This document shows positions 45,592-54,354 of a stretch of 64,000 nt of DNA, one piece after another; position 1 is the first letter of the stretch; every line of letters begins with the position of its first letter. Below the pieces are notes generated by a model that was not told the origin of the DNA, searched no databases, and saw nothing but the letters and a program-made list of their open reading frames with translations. The position numbers and the translations under genes are program-made. Origin of the DNA: an uncultured Blautia sp. (GTDB lineage Bacteria > Bacillota > Clostridia > Lachnospirales > Lachnospiraceae); the NCBI GenBank assembly GCA_934364795.1, contig CAKRMK010000010.1, positions 26,866-90,865 on the forward strand. Direction: 5' to 3'.

Positions 45592-45629
45592 CCTATGTGG
45601 TATTGGCGGGGGTATGTCCCTCCCACGAT
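45592..45629 (-). promoter_or_regulatory. Leader hairpin before rplK
   Basis: The minus strand reads GTGGGAGGG-acata-CCCCCGCC then AATACCACATAGGAGGT. It shares its sequence framework with the rplA leader; a GGGAGGG/CCCC hairpin just ahead of the ribosome-binding site resembles known L1 target sites. Confidence 0.5.
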
Positions 45630-45648
45630 ATTGTGTTACCTTTGTCTG

Positions 45649-46164
45649 TTACATTTTCTGAACTTCTGCGAAACTGATCACAACCGGTGTTTCGCGTCCA
45701 AACATCTCTACATTGATCGTTACAAGCTGTTTCTGCGGATTGATGGCAGTCACAACGCCTGTAGTCTCTTTCCAGGCTCCGCCTGTTACTACTACGGTAT
45801 CGCCCTCAGCGAAATCAACGTGGACAGTCTCATCTTTGATGCCCAGCGGCTTCATTTCCTCTTCTGTGAGCGGTACAGGCTTGGATCCCGGACCAACAAA
45901 CCCAGTCACTCCTCGGGTATTCCGGACAACATACCAGGTATCGTCGTTCATGACCATGTTGATAAGAACATAGCTTGGGAACATTTTTCTCTGAACCTGT
46001 TTGGAAACACCGTTACGCATCTCCACAACGTCTTCCAGAGGAACCCGTACTTCCAGAATCTGATCCTCAAGATGTCGGTTTTCAATTGTCTTCTCAATGT
46101 TGGCCTTTACCTTGTTCTCATAACCGGAATAGGTATGGACAACGTACCATTTTGCTTCTGACAT
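45649..46164 (-). CDS. nusG: Transcription elongation/antitermination factor
   Basis: A 171-aa protein with the NGN domain (AKWYVVHTYSGYENKVKANIEK, KMFPSYVLINM, RGVTGFVGPGSKP) and the C-terminal KOW domain (FAEGDTVVVTGGAWKETTGVV). It modulates RNA polymerase pausing. Sits in the usual secE-nusG-rplK order. Confidence 0.97.
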   Translation of the reverse strand: MSEAKWYVVHTYSGYENKVKANIEKTIENRHLEDQILEVRVPLEDVVEMRNGVSKQVQRKMFPSYVLINMVMNDDTWYVVRNTRGVTGFVGPGSKPVPLTEEEMKPLGIKDETVHVDFAEGDTVVVTGGAWKETTGVVTAINPQKQLVTINVEMFGRETPVVISFAEVQKM

Positions 46165-46180
46165 ACAATCACCTTTGTCC

Positions 46181-46405
46181 TTATTTGATTAAAAGATTAA
46201 TGCATTCCAGAATGCCTGCATCCATCACACTGATGATCACACCGAGAATTACGGTTATGACAATAACAACAACTGACTGTTTCATCAGTGTTTCGCGGTC
46301 TGTCCAGACAATTTTGTTGAACTCTGCCTTCAGCCCCTGGAACCAGGATTTCTTCGGCTCCTTAGCCTTGGCGGTCTTGCCTGCAGATTTCTCTTTTTCT
46401 TGCAT
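46181..46405 (-). CDS. secE: Preprotein translocase subunit SecE
   Basis: A 74-aa single-span membrane protein of the SecYEG channel. It has a charged N-terminus, KSWFQGLKAEFNKIVWTDRETLMKQ amphipathic helix and one membrane helix (VVVIVITVILGVIISVMDAGI). Located between rpmG and nusG, as in most bacteria. Confidence 0.95.
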   Translation of the reverse strand: MQEKEKSAGKTAKAKEPKKSWFQGLKAEFNKIVWTDRETLMKQSVVVIVITVILGVIISVMDAGILECINLLIK

Positions 46406-46430
46406 AGCCTAACCTCACAATCTAAAGTGA

Positions 46431-46580
46431 CTATTTTGTTTCCTTGTGCATTGTGTGTCTCTGGCAGAACTTACAATATTTCTTGGTTTCCATTCTCTCA
46501 GGATGGTTCTTTTTCTCCTTGGTCATATTGTAGTTACGCTGCTTGCACTCTGTACATGCTAATGTAATCCTAACGCGCAC
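46431..46580 (-). CDS. rpmG: Ribosomal protein L33 (bL33), zinc-binding form
   Basis: A 49-aa protein translated from 46580: [17 protein letters not shown], then [19 protein letters not shown]. Both CxxC pairs (CTEC, CKFC) are present, i.e. the zinc-containing paralogue. Start is GTG behind CTGGAGGTGGAAGTT. First gene of the secE-nusG-rplK-rplA transcript. Confidence 0.95.
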   Translation of the reverse strand: MRVRITLACTECKQRNYNMTKEKKNHPERMETKKYCKFCQRHTMHKETK

Positions 46581-46691
46581 AACTTCCACCTCCAGTGTTT
46601 TCATTTGCATGGTCTTAAATCAGCCCTTTTGGTGTATCCGCCACCGTTTTTCAGGCATAAAAAAAAGACCTAACTTCCATGTCGCTTGTAC

Positions 46692-46721
46692 AGTTTACCA
46701 CACAGCCGACATATCCGTCAA
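46692..46721 (-). promoter_or_regulatory. Promoter of the rpmG-rplA operon
   Basis: TTGACG, 18-bp spacer, TAAACT on the minus strand, about 110 bp before rpmG. Confidence 0.6.
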
Positions 46722-46760
46722 GTCTTTTGCATATAATTTGCGATTAATTTTTCTGTTTTT

Positions 46761-48053
46761 TTATTTCTGTTTTTCGTTCTTTCCAACCATGATACGGATA
46801 ATTTCCTTATCAGTTTCGCACATTCCATCTTTTGCAAGCTGTCCTACATTGCGGATAGTATTCTCAACGCCATGTGTAACAATTCCGTCACCGCCATAAA
46901 ACTGCTGTCCCTGTATGTACATTTCATAGCCCATAATTCCTGCATCCACCGCTGCTGAAATCTTTGCCGCACAGGAAGCTTTCGCTCCATCACAGATAAT
47001 CCCGGAAACAATTGCCAGAGAATTCACGATTGTATGTGCAATTACTTCATAATCCCCGCCATAAAGATAGGCAATTCCAGCTCCGCTTCCACAACCTGCA
47101 CTGACTGCCCCACAATAAGCAGAAAGTGTTCCGATACCGGTTTTTAAATGGATGGTCACAAGATTGGAAAGTACAAGTGCACGAAGGAGTTTTTCGTGGG
47201 AAACCTGCAGTTCCTTTGCATATTCAATTACCGGAATACTGGCTGTCATTCCCTGATTTCCGCTTCCGGAGTTGATTACAACCGGAAGCTCACAGCCATT
47301 CATCCTTGCATCTGAACCAGCTGCTGCCTTGGCTCTTGCACGGATTTTAATATTATCTCCATAAGTATGCAAAAGCACCTTTCCGATGTTTGCACCATAA
47401 TTGCCTCGAAGCCCTTCTTCTGAAATGGCTGTATTGTAGCGGATCTGGCGCTCCAGGACTTCCTTTACAGCTTCTACATCCACAGTATTGGCAAAATCAA
47501 TAATATCTTTTACGTTTAATATGGAATGATCTGTTTTGGTTTCTTTCTCCGATGAAGTGGCATCCTTCTGAAAAAGCACCTCATCATTTTTTTCAATAAG
47601 AATAATATTCGTATGGGTATCCACAATACGTACCCTTGCTTTTTCCTGTTTTGCCAAAACTGTTACATCAATTTCAAAAATATGCCCAGTTGATACAGGC
47701 GTAACTGTCAGCTGTACCTGTTCCATGTATTTCCGGATTTCTTCTTTCTGGCCAGGTGTTACTCCGGCAATCACTTCCAGAAGAGCCTGTGCATCACCGG
47801 CAATGACTCCTGCACACAAGGCTGCCTCAATTCCCCTCATACCACCAGTATTCGGAACAATCACGCTTTTTACATTTTTAATAATATTTCCACTGACTTT
47901 AATATCCAGCTTTTCTGGCTGACATCCAAGAGTCTCCCTGGCCACTGCGCCTGCATATGCGATTGCGATAGGCTCCGTACATCCCATAGCCGGGATCAGC
48001 TCTTCCTCCAGAATTTTCACATAGTCCAGGTACTTCCTGTCACTTTTTTGCAA
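46761..48053 (-). CDS. L-cysteine desulfidase / UPF0597 (CyuA-like) protein
   Basis: A 430-aa member of the family containing CyuA/YhaM and archaeal cysteine desulfidase, which breaks cysteine into pyruvate, ammonia and sulfide using an iron-sulfur cluster. AMGCTEPIAIAYAGA, the INSGSGNQGM loop, CGSGAGIAYLYGG and CDGAKASCAAKI carry the conserved cysteines. TTG 48053 is chosen because GAGGAGAGGGGT is directly upstream and the family usually starts near SDxxYxxY; an ATG at 48095 is possible. The serine dehydratase pair lies ~10 kb away with related chemistry, but there is no operon link. Confidence 0.82.
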   Translation of the reverse strand: MQKSDRKYLDYVKILEEELIPAMGCTEPIAIAYAGAVARETLGCQPEKLDIKVSGNIIKNVKSVIVPNTGGMRGIEAALCAGVIAGDAQALLEVIAGVTPGQKEEIRKYMEQVQLTVTPVSTGHIFEIDVTVLAKQEKARVRIVDTHTNIILIEKNDEVLFQKDATSSEKETKTDHSILNVKDIIDFANTVDVEAVKEVLERQIRYNTAISEEGLRGNYGANIGKVLLHTYGDNIKIRARAKAAAGSDARMNGCELPVVINSGSGNQGMTASIPVIEYAKELQVSHEKLLRALVLSNLVTIHLKTGIGTLSAYCGAVSAGCGSGAGIAYLYGGDYEVIAHTIVNSLAIVSGIICDGAKASCAAKISAAVDAGIMGYEMYIQGQQFYGGDGIVTHGVENTIRNVGQLAKDGMCETDKEIIRIMVGKNEKQK

Positions 48054-48154
48054 ACCCCTCTCCTCACTTTCAAGTATACTGTCAAAACACTCCAAAACGC
48101 AGTTTGTGAGAATAGTTTTTAAGTATCATTACCCCATTGCCCTCAAACAAACAT

Positions 48155-48892
48155 TTAAAAGTAATCATATCCTCCATGAATGTCCACAATGCTTCCATTC
48201 ATATATCCGTTTTTCAAAATTTCATAAGCCATGTCCGCCACTTCTGAAACTTTCCCAAAACGATGAAGGGCAATTTTCCGGTTGATTCTTTCGTAGCTTT
48301 CAGATGTACGGTTTTTGTGCCAGCTGGTTTCAATAAATCCGGGCGCAATAGCGTTTACCCGTATCTGCTTTGGCTCCAGCTCTTTTACAAGAGATTTTGT
48401 AAGAAAATGAATGGCAGATTTCGTCACCCCATAAACCAGAGACGAAGAATACGCCTGCTGTCCGGCATAAGAACCTGTAAAAAGAATGCTTCCACCTTCA
48501 GTCATAATGGGGCGAAGTTCTTTTACCAAAAACACGGGAACTGATAAATTGGTGTTGACAATTTTTGTCCATTCTTCAAATGTGTAATCTTCATATTTGT
48601 CATAGGTACTGATTCCCACATTATTTATCAGCCAGTCTACGTGCCCTGCCTGTTCTTTTATCGTGGAAACCAATTTCAGCATTTCCTCATAAGAGGACAT
48701 ATCGGCCTGGATCAGACTGACTTTTTCCTGATTTTCCGGGGATAAAGAGGAGAAAAAGGCATCTGCCTGTTCTTTGTTATGTCCATAGCTTATAAATAAT
48801 CTGTCTTTTTCCACTAAATCAGCCAGAATTTTTTCTGCAATTCCTCTTCCGATTCCGGAGGTTCCTCCAGTGATCAAGACAATTTTACTCAT
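48155..48892 (-). CDS. SDR-family oxidoreductase
   Basis: A 245-aa short-chain dehydrogenase/reductase. The cofactor loop is TGGTSGIGRG, NNVGIST is the NAG-type motif, and the catalytic set is Ser in LFTGSYAG and YGVTK. The C-terminus ends IVDIHGGYDYF. ATG 48892 follows AAAGGGTAC. It lies downstream of the ThDP-enzyme gene (about 117 nt), so the pair probably acts on the same precursor; a carbonyl reductase role is inferred. Confidence 0.85.
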   Translation of the reverse strand: MSKIVLITGGTSGIGRGIAEKILADLVEKDRLFISYGHNKEQADAFFSSLSPENQEKVSLIQADMSSYEEMLKLVSTIKEQAGHVDWLINNVGISTYDKYEDYTFEEWTKIVNTNLSVPVFLVKELRPIMTEGGSILFTGSYAGQQAYSSSLVYGVTKSAIHFLTKSLVKELEPKQIRVNAIAPGFIETSWHKNRTSESYERINRKIALHRFGKVSEVADMAYEILKNGYMNGSIVDIHGGYDYF

Positions 48893-49009
48893 ATTTTGTA
48901 CCCTTTCTACATGATTTTCATCACAATTTGCGGAAATTTTGTCCGGATGAGGACACCACAGCAAACTGCGGAAATGATCTTTTGGGCAGGCTTTAAACCT
49001 TATAAAATA

Positions 49010-50839
49010 TCATAAATTCATCAATTTATCATAAATATCTTCCGGTGCATATGGCTGCTGATTGTGAATCGGCTCCCCAAGACATGTTTTCGGGTAGGCA
49101 TATGTTCCCGGTTCCATGCAGATTTCCAGTAAACGTGGTGCTTTTTGCTCCTCTTGCTCTGCCTTCTGTAAAAAGGCTGCTGCACCCTCTTTTACTTCAT
49201 CAGCAGTCATGCTGATAGCCGTAATTCCATAAGCTTTCGCCACTTTTTCAAAATCGCAGGAAGAAAAGCCATGACCCTGTGTAGTGTCTGCGTATACATT
49301 ATCAAAATAATCTCTTTGCAGATGCCGTATCATTCCAAGTGCATGATTATTCATAACGATCATTGTAATTGGAAGCTGTTCTCTTGCCACCCATTCCAGC
49401 TCCTGGATATTCATCTGGAAAGCCCCATCTCCACAAATGCAGGCAACCGGCTCACCTGTTGCATAATATGCACCAATTGCTGCCGGAAGGGCATATCCCA
49501 TAGCTCCATGTCCACCGGAAAAAAGCATTTTCTGGTCTTTTCGGTTATGAAAGGACTGATAGCACCATACCATGTGCTGGCCTACATCAACAGCCACTGC
49601 AGAAGTATCTGCCAGAGCATCACTTAATATAGAAATCATCCGGTTTGGATAGCGTTCCGGAATAGTATCGTCGAACTTTCTTAACTCACTGCGAATTTCC
49701 TGGCAAACCGTAAGCCAGTTTCCAAAATCATATTCTACAGCTTCCTCATCTGTCCTGCACTTCAGTCCAGAGATCACTTCTGCCGCATCTGTACAGAACT
49801 TCCACTCGTCTTTTCCATTTTCGTGTATATTCCGTTCCAGATTGAATGAGTCAATATCAACCCGGATTATTTTCGCATTTTTCGCAAATTCATGAACTTT
49901 TGTGCCAATTTGCCTGGTGCATAGGGAAATTCCAAGACAAATCAACAGATCACTTTTCGCATTTGCGATCATATTTGCATAACGATGTCCGTATGCTCCA
50001 CCGATACAGCCAAAATTCAAGGGATCATCCCAGGGCAGTGCAGACATTTCCAGCACGCTTGTGAGCACCGGAATTTGCCATTTGCGGGCAAGAGTAAACA
50101 ATTCTTCCCGGACTTTTCTGTCACTGACACCATGGCCCAGCAGAATCACAGGACGATGCGCCATGGATAATTCCTGGAGAATCGTCTGAACTGCATCTGT
50201 TTCTACCGCTCTTACTTTGACCAGATTCTGCTGTGTCATGTTTACTTCAGCAGAAACCATATGTGTTGCTTTTGCAGCACCTGTCTGTGCTTCATTCTCC
50301 GTCTCAAAAACCGGCGTAGCCACATATCCCCTCTGAATGTTCATGGGGAGATCAATCAGCACAGGGCCCTTACGTCCTGTATTTGCAATCTTCCATGCCT
50401 TGTTCAGCTCTTTTACAATATCCTCTTCCTTTCGGATCTGCACTGCATACTTCGTCACAGGCTTGGTCATTGCAACAATATCAATTTCCTGAAAGCCCTG
50501 CTGCCTAAGTCCTGGAATCCCGGAATACTCATAAGTATTCAGCTGTCCGGTAAAAAAAATAACCGGCAGAGAATCAAAATAGGCATCTGCAATCCCGGAA
50601 ATCAGATTGGCAGCTCCAGGTCCGCTGGTGGCATAAGCACAGGCACATTTTTCCCCTGCCTGTGCATAACCACACGCAGCAAAAGCAGCTCCCTGTTCAT
50701 TATAACTGGAATGACTCCTGGTATGAGGATTTTTCTCTATGGAATCAACCAGGTGGGCAATCATAGTTCCCTGATACCCGAAAAAATCATGAATTCCTTT
50801 TCTCTGCAAAAATTCAACAATATAATCTGTTACCTTCAT
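49010..50839 (-). CDS. Thiamine-diphosphate-dependent enzyme, acetolactate-synthase-like
   Basis: A 609-aa ThDP enzyme. Three domains: N-terminal PYR (with the activating Glu in YNEQGAAFAACGYA), central FAD/nucleotide-like domain, and C-terminal PP domain with ThDP/Mg motif GDGAFQMNIQELEWV...MIVMNN. It resembles acetolactate synthase large subunits, but there is no ilvN or branched-chain amino acid gene nearby. Placement with LicD, cytidylyltransferase and SDR genes suggests it makes a sugar- or polyol-like precursor for surface glycans. The actual substrate cannot be read from sequence. Confidence 0.8.
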   Translation of the reverse strand: MKVTDYIVEFLQRKGIHDFFGYQGTMIAHLVDSIEKNPHTRSHSSYNEQGAAFAACGYAQAGEKCACAYATSGPGAANLISGIADAYFDSLPVIFFTGQLNTYEYSGIPGLRQQGFQEIDIVAMTKPVTKYAVQIRKEEDIVKELNKAWKIANTGRKGPVLIDLPMNIQRGYVATPVFETENEAQTGAAKATHMVSAEVNMTQQNLVKVRAVETDAVQTILQELSMAHRPVILLGHGVSDRKVREELFTLARKWQIPVLTSVLEMSALPWDDPLNFGCIGGAYGHRYANMIANAKSDLLICLGISLCTRQIGTKVHEFAKNAKIIRVDIDSFNLERNIHENGKDEWKFCTDAAEVISGLKCRTDEEAVEYDFGNWLTVCQEIRSELRKFDDTIPERYPNRMISILSDALADTSAVAVDVGQHMVWCYQSFHNRKDQKMLFSGGHGAMGYALPAAIGAYYATGEPVACICGDGAFQMNIQELEWVAREQLPITMIVMNNHALGMIRHLQRDYFDNVYADTTQGHGFSSCDFEKVAKAYGITAISMTADEVKEGAAAFLQKAEQEEQKAPRLLEICMEPGTYAYPKTCLGEPIHNQQPYAPEDIYDKLMNL

Positions 50840-50888
50840 TCCATAAGACCTTTCCTTTTAAGTGCAAATTAAGTGCAAAGACGCTGTT

Positions 50889-52046
50889 TCATTTCCAGAA
50901 TTTCTCAATTTTTTCCTTTAAGGCACCGCGTCCTGTCTTTTCCAGCATTTTCAGATAGATATCCTCCAGCTCCTCATCCGCTACAAAAATCTCATCCTTT
51001 TTCAAACTTTTCGTATTCGCCTTGGTGTATGCTGCAAAAACTTTCTCAAGAGCCAGATAATCGTTATTCTTATACAGATTTATAATATACTCTTTCTGAT
51101 CCAGATAATATTTTTCCAGCTCAATTCTGGAAGCACAGAATTTCACATATTCCCAGCTCTGATCCAGATAAGCTCTCTTTTTCCTGGCTTTCTGTGCCCT
51201 TTTCTGGGAACGCCTGTGTTCCCGGAGCATTTTTTGGGGATTTCCAACCTCCTGAAAATAGTCCTCATAGCTGACACCTGTGCTGACCATTTCATTCATT
51301 CTCACACTATATTCGTCAAAAAATTTTTTCTTATAGCCATTTTCGTAATATTTTTCCAGATATTTGTTAATATTTCCTGGTGCAGAAAATTTTATTCCAT
51401 TTAGCTCCACAGTGGTAGTATCAGCAAAAATCTTTTTTGGAAAATAAACGGTTTTCTTACGAAGCCGCAGAACATACTGTTTAGAATCCCCTGTAGCCAG
51501 CCTTTTGCACCATGTACGGTACAGACTTCTGCCAAGGCGTCCTCTGCCAGTAATCAGGCGCAGCTTCATAAAGGCTTTACAATATTTCCCCTCTTTTTCC
51601 TCTCCTTCTTCAAAGGAGTCCGACAGCTGGTTCCATCCTGACTCCTGAATTCTTGTGCAAAGATGTTTAAATCTGTCTGTTTCCTGTCCACGCAAAGGAA
51701 TAATATTTATGCCCATACCTGGGAATTTGAAATTCCGGCCTTCATTGATGCGGAAACATAATGTATCCATATCTGTATAACGCAGATAAAATCCATAAAA
51801 ATGACTGTTATTATTCATGGATTCCACAATCCTGCGATCCGGTTTTTCCCGCTCTACTGCCAGACGGAAACGCTCCATATCTTCTGTTCTCATATAAACA
51901 TTTCCGGCATGAGGTCCTGGAATCCCCTGCCCGTTCAGGCTGCACAACGTAAGCTGGGGGCTAAGGTAATAGGGAATCCCCTCTCTTTTACATATTTTAT
52001 CAACTTCCGTAAGAAGCTTCAAAACCTCTTTTTTCTCTCTGTCCAA
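50889..52046 (-). CDS. Divergent LicD-like protein lacking the metal-binding motif
   Basis: A 385-aa protein. The N-terminus EVLKLLTEVDKICKREGIPYYLS aligns with LicD phosphotransferases, but the catalytic GGTxxGxxRxxGFIPWDDDxD segment is replaced by SPQLTLCSLNGQGIPGPHAGNVYM, without the Asp cluster. The later half is Lys/Arg/Tyr-rich and helical. It lies 28 nt downstream of an intact LicD gene, so it was probably derived by duplication. It may be a partner or scaffold rather than an enzyme. Confidence 0.65.
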   Translation of the reverse strand: MDREKKEVLKLLTEVDKICKREGIPYYLSPQLTLCSLNGQGIPGPHAGNVYMRTEDMERFRLAVEREKPDRRIVESMNNNSHFYGFYLRYTDMDTLCFRINEGRNFKFPGMGINIIPLRGQETDRFKHLCTRIQESGWNQLSDSFEEGEEKEGKYCKAFMKLRLITGRGRLGRSLYRTWCKRLATGDSKQYVLRLRKKTVYFPKKIFADTTTVELNGIKFSAPGNINKYLEKYYENGYKKKFFDEYSVRMNEMVSTGVSYEDYFQEVGNPQKMLREHRRSQKRAQKARKKRAYLDQSWEYVKFCASRIELEKYYLDQKEYIINLYKNNDYLALEKVFAAYTKANTKSLKKDEIFVADEELEDIYLKMLEKTGRGALKEKIEKFWK

Positions 52047-52074
52047 CGATGTCTGCTCCCATCTATCAATTATC

Positions 52075-54351
52075 TTATAAACAGCCCTTCACAAGCTCCT
52101 GCAATTCTTCTATACTTCCATATTTTCCAAGCCACAGATCCAGATACTCAGAAGCATCTGTTGCCTTCGCATAAGAAGCCGCCTTTTTGGCTCCTTCATA
52201 CAAATCACTGAAAATAATTCTGGAAAGCTCTGTCTTAACATAACCGGTTCCATGACTTCTGACAGCTTCCCGGTAGCTCTCAAATGCCAGCCTTGTCTGC
52301 CCTTGTTTTCTTCGAATATCGCCTACCACTTTATAGACCTGGGCGCGTTTATCCCGGCGGATCTGGCAATCCTTTGCCTTTTCAGCCAGCCACTCCAGAT
52401 CATCGGATTCCTTAATATAAAAAGTATCTGTCCGTATCTTCGCCAGTTCTCCGGCGTATCCCAGCCGTTCCCAGGCCCTTGTCATGGCACGCCTGTAAAT
52501 TTCCTTCTTTTCCGGATGATCGCCGTTTTTCTCTATTTCCTCCATATTCTTTGCAATTTCATCCAGAACTTTTTCCATTTCCTGCCATGTCCGTGCCACG
52601 CAGACACGCGCCAGATAATAATACTCCTGGATCAGATCGCTCTCCGGTAAAAGCCTGCTCCACAGCTCAATCAGCTGCATGGCGTCCTCTTTCTGTCCGC
52701 TGTTAAGAAGCATCTGACAGGTCCGCACTGTTTCCTTGCTATATGGAGTCAGGAATTTATCCAGCTCAAGCTGGGTAATTCCGTTGTTTGTTTTTACACG
52801 GGCATCTGCAAAAACCTCAAGTGCATCTGCACATTTTCCCCGAAGCCACAAAAGTTCTCCTCTGTATTTCAGGAAATAGCCATCCTCCGGGAAAAGCCTC
52901 AACGCCTCATCAATATAAAGCTCAGCCTCCACCATGCCAATTCCATTGCGGGCCCGTTCCATAAGAAAACGGCTTTTGAATTTCATAAAACCAGGCACTT
53001 CCGGATACCGTTCCAACAGCTGGTCTATCATATCCTCAGCTTCCTGAAAATGCCTGAATTCATATTCTGACACTGCTTTACGGAAAAGTTCAATATCCTT
53101 TTTCAGTCTGGCTGCATCATTTCCAAGAGTGCCGGCATTTTCTTTTACTACCAGCATACGGTACGCCTTGCCTACACGTTCTGTATACAAAAGTGTAAAC
53201 ATAGCCGCATAAAAAGCTTCTTCACTTAGCTGAATCAGAATCGGATGATAAAAATCATGGATACCTCCAAAATCTTCCCTTCCCACAAACTCCGTACTTA
53301 GCTGGATCTGGAAATAGCGGCCGAACATTTCATTCAGTGCCGGAATATCCCGTTCTTCCATCAAAGCTTTCAGTGAACGGCTGCTTTGCTCAATACGGGA
53401 CTGCAAATCCATCTCCACACTTTTCGCCTGAAGCATTCTTCTCTTTCGCTGGATGCGGTGGGTACGTTTCGCACCTGCAAGTGCATAAATCTTACGGGTC
53501 ACAGAATCCCAGCGCAGCTTCTCCTTGCGGATTCCAGGCAAATAGTCCTCTCGAAGCTCTTTATAATTAATACCATCAACAGTCACAGCGTCATGGGATT
53601 CCCGCTCTCCATGAGGAGGAATATAAGACCACTCGTCTCCATAATGCCAGATCAGATAGTCGCTCATCCTGTGAGGAACCATGGCCTGAATCCCTTCAAA
53701 ATTCATATATTTCACAGGAAACATCATATCTTTGTCAAAAAGGAAAGGACAGCCGCCCCAGCGCATTGCATAACGGGGACAATCCTCTTCTTTATAAGAA
53801 AACATGATTTTCTCCAGTTTCTTAAGGGTTCTGTCTCTTCCAAGAATTTTGTATAATAAATACCAGCCCAGGTACTGTGTTACCGGAATTTCCCAGCGAG
53901 CACCAAAAACAACCACCATATTCACAAGTTCTGAATAGATCATCATATGGGTGCGGTATTTCTCATATTCCTTATCATCAGCCGGAATCGGATCCAGAGT
54001 AAGCACATCTATGATCTCACCAGCACTGTCCTTGCCAATGATCTGATGTTTGTGCAGTGCACAGCTGTCCGTGGAACCATATCTTGGAAATGTGTTTGTA
54101 TAGCTCCGGTCCACATCTACACACAAAAGTGCACGGTGATCTGGAAGGACTGACTTGGAAATTTCCACAAGTTTATCCCAGTCTGCCTTTGGCATATAAA
54201 CATCCACATCATCATCCCAGGGAATAAAGCCCTCATTTCGCAACACACCAATGGCGGTTCCTCCAGCCATTACATATCTTAGGTTATTTTCTTTGCAAAT
54301 CTTGTCAAGCTCCCGAAAAAGCTGTAACAGATGTTCCTGCTTCTTGGTCAT
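52075..54351 (-). CDS. LicD-family phosphotransferase with TPR-like C-terminus
   Basis: A 758-aa protein. Residues 1-280 form a LicD domain: LFRELDKICKENNLRYVMAGGTAIGVLRNEGFIPWDDDVDVYM carries the conserved Gly-rich and DDDxD motif, and the later YGDEWSYIPP is also family-like. LicD proteins transfer phosphocholine or other phospho-polyol groups from CDP donors to glycans. Residues ~330-758 are helical repeats (AEDMIDQLLERYPEVPGFMKFKSRFLMERA, GYFLKYRGELLWLRGKCADAL), of TPR type. The stop overlaps nothing; the fusion cytidylyltransferase gene ends 3 nt upstream, which suggests coupled translation. Confidence 0.83.
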   Translation of the reverse strand: MTKKQEHLLQLFRELDKICKENNLRYVMAGGTAIGVLRNEGFIPWDDDVDVYMPKADWDKLVEISKSVLPDHRALLCVDVDRSYTNTFPRYGSTDSCALHKHQIIGKDSAGEIIDVLTLDPIPADDKEYEKYRTHMMIYSELVNMVVVFGARWEIPVTQYLGWYLLYKILGRDRTLKKLEKIMFSYKEEDCPRYAMRWGGCPFLFDKDMMFPVKYMNFEGIQAMVPHRMSDYLIWHYGDEWSYIPPHGERESHDAVTVDGINYKELREDYLPGIRKEKLRWDSVTRKIYALAGAKRTHRIQRKRRMLQAKSVEMDLQSRIEQSSRSLKALMEERDIPALNEMFGRYFQIQLSTEFVGREDFGGIHDFYHPILIQLSEEAFYAAMFTLLYTERVGKAYRMLVVKENAGTLGNDAARLKKDIELFRKAVSEYEFRHFQEAEDMIDQLLERYPEVPGFMKFKSRFLMERARNGIGMVEAELYIDEALRLFPEDGYFLKYRGELLWLRGKCADALEVFADARVKTNNGITQLELDKFLTPYSKETVRTCQMLLNSGQKEDAMQLIELWSRLLPESDLIQEYYYLARVCVARTWQEMEKVLDEIAKNMEEIEKNGDHPEKKEIYRRAMTRAWERLGYAGELAKIRTDTFYIKESDDLEWLAEKAKDCQIRRDKRAQVYKVVGDIRRKQGQTRLAFESYREAVRSHGTGYVKTELSRIIFSDLYEGAKKAASYAKATDASEYLDLWLGKYGSIEELQELVKGCL

Positions 54352-54354
54352 TTG

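Noticed and set aside
49010..50839. Calling the ThDP enzyme ilvB or phosphonopyruvate decarboxylase
   Set aside because: No ilvN/ilvC or PEP mutase nearby, and sequence alone does not decide the substrate.
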